DNA from: Cohnella sp. GbtcB17
Lineage (GTDB): Bacteria > Bacillota > Bacilli > Paenibacillales > Paenibacillaceae
Length of the DNA stretch: 64,000 bases
Direction: 5' to 3'
NCBI RefSeq assembly: GCF_019091135.1
Contig: NZ_JAGXJW010000019.1
Location: 56,988 to 120,987 of the forward strand
Part shown: piece by piece, positions 7,452-16,641 of the stretch
Numbering within the stretch: the first letter of the stretch is position 1
Layout of the letters: the number at the start of each line of letters is the position of its first letter
Translations under genes and position numbers: made by a program
The notes under the pieces: model-generated
Databases searched by the model: none
The model's input: the letters and a program-made list of their open reading frames with translations, nothing else
Told to the model about the DNA's origin: nothing

Positions 7452-9074
7452 TCAGCGAGACGCCTCCCCGGCCGGAAGGTCGCGGAAGTCCCGGGGAGAC
7501 AGGCCGGCGTGCTTTTTGAACAGCAGGCTGAAATAGTTCGGATCGGCGTACCCGACCTGGCCGGCGATCTCGTAGAACTTGAGCGGCGTCGTGCGGAGCA
7601 GCGTCTTGGCCTTGTCCATCCGTACCCGGGTCAAATATTCGACGAACGTCTCTCCGGTATGCTGCTTGAACATTTGGCTGAAGTGGCTCGTGCTCATCAG
7701 CACATGCCTGCATATTTCCTGCAAGGTCAGCCTGTCGCTCGCATAGTTGGCCTCGATATAAGCCGTTGCCTTGCCGATCTGCTCTCGAATGAACCGGCTG
7801 CGGCTGCTCGCCGCGGCGTCCGTGAGCGCCGTCACGATTTCCTTGAGCCAGCGCTCGATCTCGTCGAGCGTCTTGAACTTGTAGACGTCGGTCAGCCAGA
7901 GCGGGAGCGCTTCAGAGTCGCTTCGGATTCCCAGCTCCTGCATGACGTCCATCAGCGTCAGGACAAGCTTCTGCATATGAAGAAAGCAGGCCTCGATCGG
8001 CAGCCGCGATCTTTTAAGCTCGCGTACGCTGTCTTCGATATGCGCGCAAGCTTCGGCGGCGGAACCCGTCCGCACGGCAGCGGCGAGACGGCGGCTTCCT
8101 TCGTCCGGGGAGCGCGCCGCGGCCGGCTCGCCCTCCAGGTCGGCGATGCCCAGCACGCGGTTTTTGCCCATTAGGAAACGGTAGTCCAGCGCAGACAGCG
8201 CCCCTCGGTACGATTGCGGCAGCTGCTCCGCCGAAGCGCACGGCCTGCCGATGCCGATCGTAAGCGTGAAGCCGAGGAAGCGGTTCACCAGATGCCTCAC
8301 CTCCTCGGCGATCCCGAAGGCCTGCTCGCTGAGCGCGCTCTCGTCCTCGTGGCCGAACAGGATGGCGACCATGCGTTCCTCTCGCGTGCGGAACAGCAGG
8401 ACGTCTTCGCGGTGCTGTACCGTTTCTTCGAAAATATTAAAAGCGGCGAAGCGGAGAAACTCTGCGTCGTGCGCGTCGCTGAAGTGGGTCTCCCGGTCGC
8501 CGAAGTCGTCGATGTCCGCAGCCATGGCGAGATACGGCGGAGAAACGGCGGGAATGCCGAAGTAGGCGAAGCGCTCCTCGATCTCCGGCCGGGAGAGGCC
8601 GATCGCGACGAGGCGCTCCAAAAAACGCTCCTTGAGCAGCGGAAGGCTCTGATGCAGCTGGCTGTGCAGGCGGGTGAGGTCCTCGCGGCGCTGCTTCTCC
8701 TGGTCCATTTCCGCACGAACCTTGTCCAGCAGCTCCCGGATTTCCGCCGCCGTGATGGGCTTCAGGAGGAAATCGGACACCTTCAGCCGGATCGCCTGCT
8801 GCGCGTATTCGAACTCGTCGTAGCCGGTCAGGATTATCACCTTAATATAAGGATAGTTGGCGGCGATCAGGCCGGTCAGCTCGAGTCCGTCCATGAAGGG
8901 CATGCTGATATCGGAGATGACGAGGTCCGGCTTCGCGTCTTCGATCGCGTCCCATGCTTCCCGGCCGTTGGCGTAGTCTCCGACGAGCGCGAAGCCGTGC
9001 TTCTGCCAGTCGATCGTATTTTTTAACCCGTCGCGGACGACGGACTCGTCGTCGACCAGAATGACTTTGTACAT
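7452..9074 (-). CDS. Response regulator, YesN type (receiver plus AraC-family DNA-binding domain)
   Basis: Protein of 540 aa. The N-terminal receiver domain has acidic Asp8/Asp9, phosphoacceptor Asp55 (in DLVISDISMP) and the conserved lysine in FLLKP. A central region of about 250 residues is followed by a C-terminal AraC double helix-turn-helix over roughly the last 100 residues (ATAYIEANYASDRLTLQEIC, then EIAGQVGYADPNYFSLLFKK). It is the first gene of a minus-strand run continuing through kinase, binding proteins and permeases, and probably activates that operon. The ATG at 9072-9074 is preceded by GAGAGGGGG. The 264-base gap to topB on the other strand holds the divergent promoters, but I cannot place them with confidence. 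Confidence 0.95.
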   Translation of the reverse strand: MYKVILVDDESVVRDGLKNTIDWQKHGFALVGDYANGREAWDAIEDAKPDLVISDISMPFMDGLELTGLIAANYPYIKVIILTGYDEFEYAQQAIRLKVSDFLLKPITAAEIRELLDKVRAEMDQEKQRREDLTRLHSQLHQSLPLLKERFLERLVAIGLSRPEIEERFAYFGIPAVSPPYLAMAADIDDFGDRETHFSDAHDAEFLRFAAFNIFEETVQHREDVLLFRTREERMVAILFGHEDESALSEQAFGIAEEVRHLVNRFLGFTLTIGIGRPCASAEQLPQSYRGALSALDYRFLMGKNRVLGIADLEGEPAAARSPDEGSRRLAAAVRTGSAAEACAHIEDSVRELKRSRLPIEACFLHMQKLVLTLMDVMQELGIRSDSEALPLWLTDVYKFKTLDEIERWLKEIVTALTDAAASSRSRFIREQIGKATAYIEANYASDRLTLQEICRHVLMSTSHFSQMFKQHTGETFVEYLTRVRMDKAKTLLRTTPLKFYEIAGQVGYADPNYFSLLFKKHAGLSPRDFRDLPAGEASR

Positions 9075-9338
9075 GGCGTGCTGGCCCCCTCTCTCTTCGA
9101 ATCCTCGCTCTCATCATAAATCGAAGCGTCGTCGGGCGAAGGGGTAAAAATATACAATCAAGGGTAAAAAATCGACTTTTTGGCTGCGACCGCCGCGCTG
9201 TGGCGCAAAATGCCGCCGGCGTGTTATCATTTGGATAGTAGCGCGAGCGCGGCGAAGCACGCCCCCGGACGACGGTCCTCTGTCAGCCGGGGGTTCGCTT
9301 TGCGCATCGACAATCGTCAGGCAGGAGGGAGAGCGCCG

Positions 9339-11795
9339 TTGAAGACACTGGTCATCGCCGAGAAGCCGGACATGGGCCGCAATATCGCCGCCGTCATCGA
9401 GCCGAAGGCCCAGAACAGACGCTCCTACCTGGAGGGAGAGCAATATATCATCACCTGGGCGATCGGGCATTTGATCGGACTTGCGGAGCCGGATCTGTAC
9501 GACGAAAAGTACAAGAAGTGGCGGCTCGGCGATCTGCCGATCATCCCCGAGCGGTTCAAGCTGCTGCCCAACCCGCGGACCAAGGACCAGCTCGAGACGA
9601 TCCGCGAAGTGGCGAAGCGTTGCGACCGGCTGGTCAACGCGTGCGACGCCGGACGCGAGGGCCAGCATATCTTTTCGCTGATCCAGCGGCATCTCGGGCT
9701 GACGCAACCGGTCAAGCGGCTGTGGATCTCGGACCTGACGGCCGAGACGATCCGCAAGGGCTTCGCCGAACTCAAGGACGGGGCCGAATACGAGAATCTC
9801 ACGCGCGCCGCCAGGGCTCGCAGCGAAGCGGACTGGCTCATCGGCATGAACGGCTCGCGCGCGTTCACGACGCGGCACAACGAGCTGCTGTCCGTCGGTC
9901 GGGTACAGACGCCGGTGCTGGCGCTTATTTACGATCGTCAGATCCAGATCGAATCGTTCGATTCGCTCAAATTTTTCGAGGTATCTGCGCAGTTCGCGCA
10001 GGGAGAGACCGAATATCGCGGATTGTGGCAGGGGGAGCGGATCTCGGACGGCGACAAGGCGAAGGCGATCGCGGACAAGGTGCGGGGCAAGGAGGGGCGA
10101 ATCGCGAGCTACGAAGTAAAGGATACGAAGGAGTATCCCTGGCGGCTTTACGATCTGACCCTGCTGCAGCGCGAGGCGAACGGCAAGCTTGGCTTTTCCG
10201 CCAAGAAGACGCTGGACGTCGCGCAGTCTTTGTACGAGAAGCACAAGGTGATCACGTATCCGCGAACCAACTCCAACTACGTGAACAACGAGAATATTCC
10301 GGAGATGCACAAGGCGCTGGACGCGCTGCGAGGTACCGAGTTCGAGGCGATCGCGGCCGGCGGCAACAAGCGGCTCGTTCACACGGGCAACCGGGGCGTC
10401 TGCAATCCGTCCAAGGTCGAGGACCACCATGCGATCATGCCGACGGCGAAGAAGGCGGGCGCGCTGTCGCCGGACGAGCGCAAGCTGTACGATATGATCG
10501 TGCGGCGGTTCGTCTCGCACTTTTATCCGCCGGCGGAGTTCAAGGTGCACACGGTGCTGACCGAGGTGTCCGGCGAGACGTTTAAGACGACGGTCAAGCA
10601 GATGATCGCCAAAGGCTGGAAGGTCGTCTATGAGGACGCCGGCGGCGGGGCTGCTTCCGGCGGGGGCGCGAAGAAGGGGAAATCGGATTCGTCTTCTTCC
10701 GGCAAGGACGACGACGCGGAATCCGAGCGCGGCGAAGAGGTGGAGACGAGCGGGGACTTCTCGCTCCAGGCCGAATCGCCGGTGCGATGCGTCGAATCCG
10801 AGGCCAAGGAGAAGGAAACGCAGCCGCCGAAGCCGTACACCGAGGGGACGCTGCTCAAGGCGATGGAGAGCGCGGGCAAGCAGATCGAGGACGAGGAGCT
10901 GCGCGACGCGATGAAGGATTCGGGGCTCGGCACGCCTGCTACGCGCGCGGCGACGATCGAGCGGCTGAAGCAGGTCGGCTACGTCGACATGCAGGGCAAG
11001 CGCATCGTCATCACGCCGAAGGGGCGAGCGGCGATCCAGTTGATCCGGGGAGCGGGCGTCGAGCTGCTCGCCTCGCCGGAGATGACGGGGCAGTGGGAGC
11101 GGCGGCTCGCCGAGATCTCGCGCGGACAAGCCTCGGCCGACGTATTCATGGCCAACGTGCAGAAGTTCACGCGGCTCATCGTCGACAAGGTGCGGGTTCA
11201 GCCGCCGGCGACGAAGGAAGCGTTCGCGAAGCCGGAGCCGGCCGGAGGCCGCGGACGCGGGCGAGGCAGGAGCGGCGCTGCAGAAGGCGGCGAGAGCGCG
11301 GGCGGCAGCGCATCGCGCGGCCGGGCCAGCGGCGCGGGGAGCAAGCGCGCGGACGGCGGCGCTAGCGGGGCGGCGGCCGGCCGTTCGCCGCGGGCGAAAA
11401 GCGGCGCGGGAACGACCGCGGCGAGCGCCAAATCGCGCGCAGCCGCTTCCGGCCCGGCATCGACCGCTTTGGCGACGCCGCAGCGGACTCCCGAGCCGTC
11501 CGCTGCGGCATCTCCGCGGCCCGCCGTCATCGCCAAATGCCCTAGTCCGGGCTGCGACGGCTCCATCTTCATGGGCCGCAAAGGCTATGGCTGCAGCGCC
11601 TACAAGTCCGGCTGCGGCTTCGTCATCTGGCGGGACAGCTTCGGCCTGACGCTGGACGACCGGCTCGCCGCCGAGCTGATCCGTACCGGCCGCACGTCGT
11701 CCACGCTGCACGTTCGGGACGAATCCGGAGCGACACGCGAAGCGCGAATCGTGCTGGCCGATCCCGCCACCGGCAGGCTTGCGCTCGAAGATTGA
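9339..11795 (+). CDS. topB: DNA topoisomerase III with extended low-complexity and zinc-ribbon tail
   Basis: Type IA topoisomerase, 818 aa, which relaxes and decatenates DNA through a tyrosine-linked break. The Toprim domain opens with KTLVIAEKPDMGRN and has DAGREGQHIF. The catalytic tyrosine lies in VITYPRTNSNY. The start is TTG at 9339-9341, 8-9 bases after AGGAGGG; the in-frame reading continues upstream without a plausible site. The family is usually about 700-730 aa. Here a Ser/Asp/Glu insertion (10660-10750) and a Gly/Arg/Ala/Ser-rich linker (about 11230-11520) precede a C-terminal cysteine module (CPSPGCDG, YGCSAYKSGCG). The basic linker may help hold DNA. Confidence 0.96.
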   Translation: MKTLVIAEKPDMGRNIAAVIEPKAQNRRSYLEGEQYIITWAIGHLIGLAEPDLYDEKYKKWRLGDLPIIPERFKLLPNPRTKDQLETIREVAKRCDRLVNACDAGREGQHIFSLIQRHLGLTQPVKRLWISDLTAETIRKGFAELKDGAEYENLTRAARARSEADWLIGMNGSRAFTTRHNELLSVGRVQTPVLALIYDRQIQIESFDSLKFFEVSAQFAQGETEYRGLWQGERISDGDKAKAIADKVRGKEGRIASYEVKDTKEYPWRLYDLTLLQREANGKLGFSAKKTLDVAQSLYEKHKVITYPRTNSNYVNNENIPEMHKALDALRGTEFEAIAAGGNKRLVHTGNRGVCNPSKVEDHHAIMPTAKKAGALSPDERKLYDMIVRRFVSHFYPPAEFKVHTVLTEVSGETFKTTVKQMIAKGWKVVYEDAGGGAASGGGAKKGKSDSSSSGKDDDAESERGEEVETSGDFSLQAESPVRCVESEAKEKETQPPKPYTEGTLLKAMESAGKQIEDEELRDAMKDSGLGTPATRAATIERLKQVGYVDMQGKRIVITPKGRAAIQLIRGAGVELLASPEMTGQWERRLAEISRGQASADVFMANVQKFTRLIVDKVRVQPPATKEAFAKPEPAGGRGRGRGRSGAAEGGESAGGSASRGRASGAGSKRADGGASGAAAGRSPRAKSGAGTTAASAKSRAAASGPASTALATPQRTPEPSAAASPRPAVIAKCPSPGCDGSIFMGRKGYGCSAYKSGCGFVIWRDSFGLTLDDRLAAELIRTGRTSSTLHVRDESGATREARIVLADPATGRLALED

Positions 11796-11850
11796 GGCGA
11801 ATGTGCACAGTGCAGCCGGCCAAAAGATATTTGCCTGCTTGTAATACGGG

Positions 11851-12053
11851 TGCTGTAAGGCAAAAAGTTACTCTACAGTCTCGCATTATGATCTAAAGGG
11901 TGTTGTAAAGGTAAAAAGTTACTCTAAAGTCTTGCGAACTGGTCAAAACGTTGCTGTAAAGGCAAAAAGTTACTCTACAGTCTAGCGGAATGGTCTAAAT
12001 GGTGCTGCAAGGGCAAAAAGTTACTTTACAGCCTCGCTAACCGGTTGCGATGT
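11851..12053. repeat. 51-bp tandem array A, four units
   Basis: Units start at 11851 (50 bp), 11901, 11952 and 12003 and share the core GCAAAAAGTTACTCTACAG. Each carries an imperfect inverted repeat: CTGTAAAG, 11 nt, CTCTACAG. The array fills most of the 331-base gap between topB and the DUF423 gene, both on the plus strand. A fifth, badly decayed unit may lie at about 11800-11850. There are no unique spacers and no coding signal. Confidence 0.9.
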
Positions 12054-12126
12054 TATTTGCCCAAGCTGCCCCAAAAAACGGCCCGGTCTGCAACCGCTTT
12101 GCCAGCTATTCAATGGAGGTAAGAGC

Positions 12127-12519
12127 ATGTTACTCAAAAAATATGTCGGCATCGGCGCCATCGTCGCCGGTCTGGCCGTAGCCTTCGGCGCGTTCGGCGC
12201 CCATGCGCTCAAAGAGACGTTATCGGAGCATTATTTAGAAGTGTTCGAGACCGGCGTGCGCTATCAGATGTATCACGGGCTCGGCATTTTGCTTGTGGCG
12301 CTGCTGGCCGAGCGATTTCCGTCGGCGACGAAGCTGATGCAGTGGTCCGCGCGGCTGCTGCTCATCGGTACCGTACTGTTTTCCGGCAGCCTGTACATTT
12401 TGTCGCTCAGCGGCATCGACTGGCTTGGCGCGATTACGCCGCTCGGCGGGGTCGGTTTTCTGGCCGGCTGGGCTTGTCTTGCGATCGCGGCTCTCAGAGG
12501 CGGACGAAGCGCGGCCTGA
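12127..12519 (+). CDS. DUF423 family small membrane protein (YwdK-like)
   Basis: Integral membrane protein of 130 aa with four predicted membrane segments. It has the family N-terminus KKYVGIGAIVAGLAVAFGAF followed by GAHAL, and the motif ETGVRYQMYHGLGIL. The biochemical role of DUF423 proteins is not established. The ATG has a GGAGGT box (TGGAGGTAAGAGC). It stands alone between repeat array A and the cyclic-di-GMP gene. Confidence 0.9.
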   Translation: MLLKKYVGIGAIVAGLAVAFGAFGAHALKETLSEHYLEVFETGVRYQMYHGLGILLVALLAERFPSATKLMQWSARLLLIGTVLFSGSLYILSLSGIDWLGAITPLGGVGFLAGWACLAIAALRGGRSAA

Positions 12520-12662
12520 ATCGCCGCGAATTCGCCTCTTTTCTGACGAAGCGCAACTTTCTTCTATGGAATAATGCTGTACGATTGGTAAGTTTGCACT
12601 ATAATGATAGCTAGAGCTAGCTGCAAGCGGACGATCTTCCATAGGGAAAGAGGGGGCGCATC

Positions 12663-14489
12663 ATGGATCATTGGAGGGCAGCCGCGCTCGCGGCGGCCGT
12701 CATTGGGGCAGTGCTGCTCGGTACCGCCGCCGTCTTGCTTGGGCTCCTTCGTCGCGAACGACAGCGCTCGCGAGCGATCGCAAGCGTCGTCGATTCCGAG
12801 TGGATCAACCTGTTGAAGGACAGTCCGATCTCGCTCACGATCATTAACAGCAAGGGCGTCGTCGAAAATATCAGCAGACAGCTCCTTCCTATGCTGGGCA
12901 CCTCCTCCGACCGCGTATTCGGTCTCCATTTTCGAGATATCATCCATGCCGATTCGGCCGGTCAAGCTGCCTCCATCTTCGCCCGCACGCTGCGCGGGGA
13001 GAAATGCGTCGAAGACATCAAGCTGCTTCGTGCGGACGGAGTGGCGATCGAGGCGCATGTCGAGACGAGTCCGTACATGCGCGAAGGCGAGATCGCGGGC
13101 ATCGTCGTGTTCACCCAGGACCAAAGCGATCAAAAGCGTTCGATGGAACGAATCCGCTACATGGCCTATTACGACGACATGACCGGATTGCCGAATCGCC
13201 GTTTCTTCATGAACAGATTGACCGAGCGGATGCACGCGGCCGCCCAGTCGGGCAACAGCGTCGCTGTCTGGTATATGGACATCGACCGGTTCAAGCTGGT
13301 CAATGCCTCCTACGGACGGGATTACGGCGATATGCTGCTGCTTCAGGTCGCGGAGAGACTGACGCGCTGGTTCCCCGATTCGTCCAATATCGCCCGGGTC
13401 GAGGGAGACGAGTTCGTCGGCATGTTCGCGGACTTCGAGCAGGACGACCAGGCGATCCGTCAGATCGAAGGGCTGATGAAGCAATTCGAAGCGCCGTTCG
13501 AGCTCGGCGGCGTCATGATACATGTGACTGTGAGCGTGGGGTTGGCAACCTGCAGCGGCGATTGTCCCGACGCGAACGGGCTTCTCAAGCGAGCCGACAC
13601 GGCTCTGCATCGATTGAAGGAAAACGGCCGCAACGGATGCCTGCTCTACGAGCCGGCTTTCGAGCATACGGCCATTAACAAGCTGACGCTCCAGCACGAG
13701 CTGATGGAGGCGATGAGCCGCCGTCAATTCCTGCTGTATTATCAGCCGCAATACGATCTGCGAAGCGGGCGCCTCGTCGGCTTCGAAGCGTTGATTCGCT
13801 GGCGGCATCCCGAACGTGGGATGATTGCGCCGTCTCACTTCATACCGGCGGCCGAGGAGAGCGGGATCATCATGGCGCTTGGAGACTGGGTGCTCCAGGA
13901 GGCATGCAGACAGAACCGCATTTGGCAACGCGCGGGCCTTCCTTCGTATCCGATATCCGTCAATCTGTCGATCCGGCAGTTCGCGCAGCCGAATCTGGTC
14001 GAACGAATCGCCGAGATTTTGGAAGAGACCGGGCTGGCGGCTCCCTATCTGAAGCTCGAGATTACCGAGAGCATCGCCATGGACGTCGAGCGGGCGACCG
14101 CGATTCTCGAGTCGCTCAGCGACCTCGGCGTCGGCATCAGCGTGGACGACTTCGGCACGGGCTACAACTCGTTCAGCTATCTCAAAAGGCTGCCGATCGA
14201 CTGCCTCAAGATCGTCCGCACGTTCGTGCGCGACATCCACCAGGACCCGAATGACCGAGCGATCGTCGCGGCGATCATCGCGATGGCGCATAATCTGCAG
14301 ATCGGCGTCATCGCCGAAGGCGTGGTGACCGAGGAGCAGGTGTTGTTCCTGCAGCAGCATGCCTGCGACGAGATGCAAGGGTACTATGGAAGTCCTCCGC
14401 TTCCCGCAGAGGAAGCCGGCGCCATGCTCAATCGCGATCACGGCTTATCGATATCCGATCCGGAAAACAACAACGCCGCGGCCCATTAA
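12663..14489 (+). CDS. PAS-GGDEF-EAL membrane protein (cyclic-di-GMP turnover)
   Basis: Protein of 608 aa: one membrane segment (about 8-28), PAS domain (about 45-160), GGDEF domain (about 165-330) and EAL domain (about 345-595). The GGDEF signature reads EGDEF (247-251), and the substrate loop reads NASYGRDYGD in place of the usual ND.xGH pattern, so cyclase activity is doubtful. The EAL domain keeps EAL, the asparagine of SVNLS, LEITES, DDFGTGY and AEGV. However, the usual KID is KIV (Val518), losing an aspartate normally conserved near the metal site. It may be a weak phosphodiesterase or a cyclic-di-GMP receptor. The ATG follows GAGGGGG. A TATAAT lies at 12600-12605 without a good -35. 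Confidence 0.93.
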   Translation: MDHWRAAALAAAVIGAVLLGTAAVLLGLLRRERQRSRAIASVVDSEWINLLKDSPISLTIINSKGVVENISRQLLPMLGTSSDRVFGLHFRDIIHADSAGQAASIFARTLRGEKCVEDIKLLRADGVAIEAHVETSPYMREGEIAGIVVFTQDQSDQKRSMERIRYMAYYDDMTGLPNRRFFMNRLTERMHAAAQSGNSVAVWYMDIDRFKLVNASYGRDYGDMLLLQVAERLTRWFPDSSNIARVEGDEFVGMFADFEQDDQAIRQIEGLMKQFEAPFELGGVMIHVTVSVGLATCSGDCPDANGLLKRADTALHRLKENGRNGCLLYEPAFEHTAINKLTLQHELMEAMSRRQFLLYYQPQYDLRSGRLVGFEALIRWRHPERGMIAPSHFIPAAEESGIIMALGDWVLQEACRQNRIWQRAGLPSYPISVNLSIRQFAQPNLVERIAEILEETGLAAPYLKLEITESIAMDVERATAILESLSDLGVGISVDDFGTGYNSFSYLKRLPIDCLKIVRTFVRDIHQDPNDRAIVAAIIAMAHNLQIGVIAEGVVTEEQVLFLQQHACDEMQGYYGSPPLPAEEAGAMLNRDHGLSISDPENNNAAAH

Positions 14490-14505
14490 GGGTCGCGGCG
14501 TTGTT
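14469..14505. terminator. Bidirectional terminator after the GGDEF-EAL gene
   Basis: A perfect 12-bp stem (AACAACGCCGCG with CGCGGCGTTGTT) extends inward through CCC/GGG. The gene's stop codon lies in the loop. It separates this gene from the convergent gene ending at 14523. Confidence 0.8.
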
Positions 14506-14522
14506 CATTGCGCCAAAAACAT

Positions 14523-14945
14523 TTATTCGGCAAAATCGTCGATCTCGTTCAAACGAAACGAGTAGACGCTTTTCTCATCGACATGGTAGACCGTCAACAG
14601 CTCGTTGTCGGGATCGAAGTTCACGACCCGGCAGGGGACGCTCAGCTTGGCGCCCTTGGCCCGGTTTACCGTAATGCGTATCAAGCGGGAGGTCTTAATA
14701 TAGTCTCGAATCCGCGAATCGAGCGAATCGGTGAGCACCTGATGCTTGGACTTCGCCGTCTTTAATTCTCGTTGAATCGTCTCGCCGAGCACGATGCCGG
14801 ACTGAATGCGAAAGTCGGCGAAGCCGCCCACGTTCAAAGATCTCAGCAGCGTCTCCAATGCTTCGCCGTTCGTTCCCGCCTTCACCAGGATATCTACCGA
14901 AAACAGATAGGAACGTTCTGAGTTGTCGTCTGAAACTTTAGTCAT
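14523..14945 (-). CDS. Conserved hypothetical protein, 140 aa
   Basis: A soluble protein without signal peptide or membrane segment; I do not recognise its family. It opens MTKVSDDNSERSYLFSVDILVKAG and ends in a stretch of alternating strands (CRVVNFDPDNELLTVYHVDE) that looks like a small beta-barrel. The ATG at 14943-14945 follows a strong AGGAGG box, and codon use matches the neighbours, so it is a real gene. It is transcribed alone toward the convergent GGDEF-EAL gene and shares its terminator. Confidence 0.8.
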   Translation of the reverse strand: MTKVSDDNSERSYLFSVDILVKAGTNGEALETLLRSLNVGGFADFRIQSGIVLGETIQRELKTAKSKHQVLTDSLDSRIRDYIKTSRLIRITVNRAKGAKLSVPCRVVNFDPDNELLTVYHVDEKSVYSFRLNEIDDFAE

Positions 14946-15134
14946 GATTTTCCTCCTATCTATCTGGCGGTTTATATCGTAAGGATCAGGTTTGCCAGGA
15001 ATAATATATCATAAATGCCTGGCTCGACATAGTATTATTTTGGGTACCGGCCTATAGTTCGATAGGTCTTCGGGAGCATATGCTGAAATCAGAAAAGCCG
15101 CGTACTGCATCGTATCCGTTGGAGGTGAACGAAC

Positions 15135-15461
15135 TTGATCAAACTCGTTCCGATCGTCATCGACGGCTATACCGCCCTCGGCGTCGAGGTGCTGCTTCCA
15201 AAAACGACGCTGCTCGCCGTAACCGCCGGAAACGGTTACATTATGTGCGGCGCGCTTGACGTGGCCCTGCTGAACGACAAGCTGAAGGATAGAGGCATCC
15301 TCGCCGGCCGCGCCGTCGGCGTGAAGACGCTCGAAGAATTGCTGGACGCACCGCTGGAATCCGTCACCCATGAAGCGGAGCGTGCCGGCATCGTGCCCGG
15401 CATGCAGGGCCGGGCGGCGATCGCCCGCATGGCTTCGTTGTCCGCCGGATCGAACGGCTAG
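15135..15461 (+). CDS. DUF1805 protein, YunC-like
   Basis: A 108-aa protein matching the YunC/DUF1805 fold: MIKLVPIVIDGYTALGVEVLLPKTTLLAVTA, then GYIMCGALDVALLN. Function is unknown in the family. The start is TTG at 15135-15137, with GGAGGTG at 15121-15127. The remaining C-terminal stretch (about residues 85-108) is less conserved. A YunD-like gene occurs elsewhere in this window (32526), not next to it as in Bacillus subtilis. Confidence 0.85.
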   Translation: MIKLVPIVIDGYTALGVEVLLPKTTLLAVTAGNGYIMCGALDVALLNDKLKDRGILAGRAVGVKTLEELLDAPLESVTHEAERAGIVPGMQGRAAIARMASLSAGSNG

Positions 15462-15474
15462 AAGGATCGAAGGC

Positions 15475-15505
15475 AAATGCGGTTACTCGGGGAGTAACCG
15501 CATTT
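15475..15505. terminator. Bidirectional terminator between the yunC-like gene and mtnA
   Basis: Perfect 14-bp inverted repeat, AAATGCGGTTACTC and GAGTAACCGCATTT, with loop GGG, placed between convergent genes. The A/T ends suit termination in both directions. Confidence 0.85.
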
Positions 15506-15523
15506 GGCCGTCCGTCATTGCTT

Positions 15524-16603
15524 TTATTGTTCGAAAAGCTTGCGAAGGCCGACGTCGTAAGGCGCGGTGACGATGCCCTTTTCGGTGATAATCGCCGTCA
15601 CGAGCTCGCTCGGCGTAATGTCGAAGGCGGGATTATACACCTTGACGCCTTCGGGCGCCGTCCGCTTGCCGAAGCCGACCGTCACTTCGTCCGCGTGCCG
15701 CTCCTCGATCGGGATGCTCTCGCCTGTCGGCGTCGACAGGTCGATCGTGGACATCGGACATGCGACGTAGAACGGAATGTTGTGCGCCTTGGCGAGCACA
15801 GCTACGCCGTACGTGCCGATCTTGTTGGCGACGTCGCCGTTCGCCGCCACCCGGTCGGTGCCGACGATGACCGCCTGCACCCAGCCTTTGGACATGACGT
15901 GCGCAGCCATGTTGTCGGTGATCAAGGTAACGTCCACGCCAGCCTGCTGCAGCTCGAACGCCGTGAGGCGGGCGCCTTGCAATACCGGACGCGTTTCGTC
16001 CGCGTATACCTTAAGTGCGATGCCCTGCTCCAGCGCCAGATAGAAGGGAGCCAGCGCCGTTCCGTACTTGGACGTCGCCAGCCCGCCCGCGTTACAGTGC
16101 GTGAGCACGCCCATGCCGTCCTTGAACAACGTAAGCGCATGCTCGCCGATCTGACGGTTCGTCTCGATGTCCTCCGCTTGAATCTGCTTCGCCTCGGCGA
16201 GCAGCGCCTCTACCGCTTCGCGTGTCGAACCGACGGACGAAGCGAGCGCCTTCGCGCGCTCCTTCATGCGGTCAAGCGCCCAGAACAGGTTGACGGCCGT
16301 CGGCCTGGACGTCGCGAGATGCGCCGCGTGGCGGAGTGCCTCGTCGGCCAGCGCCACCGGAGGTCCCGGGAAGCGCTGCACGCCAAGCACGACGCCGAAT
16401 GCCGCGGCGATGCCGATCGCCGGCGCGCCTCGCACCGCCAGATTGCGAATGGCATCCCAAACCTCCTGAACGGTCGTCAGGTTTAAATAGACCGTTTGCT
16501 CGGGCAGCAGCCGCTGATCGAGCAATTCCAGCGTCCCTTCCTTCCAACGGATCGGCTCCAGCACGCCTTGAATCGGGGCAGCTCCATGCTGATTGTCGCT
16601 CAT
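15524..16603 (-). CDS. mtnA: S-methyl-5-thioribose-1-phosphate isomerase
   Basis: Methionine-salvage enzyme (359 aa) that converts methylthioribose 1-phosphate to methylthioribulose 1-phosphate. Diagnostic segments are [17 protein letters not shown], the active-site cysteine in [14 protein letters not shown], and the aspartate in [18 protein letters not shown]. Full length for the family. The ATG at 16601-16603 follows AAGGAGA. It lies 38 bases downstream of mtnK on the same strand, so the two form an operon catalysing consecutive steps. I found no S-box (SAM) riboswitch upstream of the pair, unlike mtnKA in Bacillus. Confidence 0.97.
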   Translation of the reverse strand: MSDNQHGAAPIQGVLEPIRWKEGTLELLDQRLLPEQTVYLNLTTVQEVWDAIRNLAVRGAPAIGIAAAFGVVLGVQRFPGPPVALADEALRHAAHLATSRPTAVNLFWALDRMKERAKALASSVGSTREAVEALLAEAKQIQAEDIETNRQIGEHALTLFKDGMGVLTHCNAGGLATSKYGTALAPFYLALEQGIALKVYADETRPVLQGARLTAFELQQAGVDVTLITDNMAAHVMSKGWVQAVIVGTDRVAANGDVANKIGTYGVAVLAKAHNIPFYVACPMSTIDLSTPTGESIPIEERHADEVTVGFGKRTAPEGVKVYNPAFDITPSELVTAIITEKGIVTAPYDVGLRKLFEQ

Positions 16604-16641
16604 CGATCGATCTCCTTACGCTTTAGGTTAGTCTTGTCTGT

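Noticed and set aside
9114..11711. Long open frame (865 codons) on the minus strand opposite topB
   Set aside because: Typical shadow of a high-GC gene. The plus strand encodes a complete topoisomerase III with all motifs; the opposite frame has Arg/Leu/Asp-rich composition, no family resemblance and no ribosome binding site.
12564..14441. 625-codon open frame on the minus strand opposite the GGDEF-EAL gene
   Set aside because: Shadow of codon bias in the real gene; no recognisable domain and no start signal.
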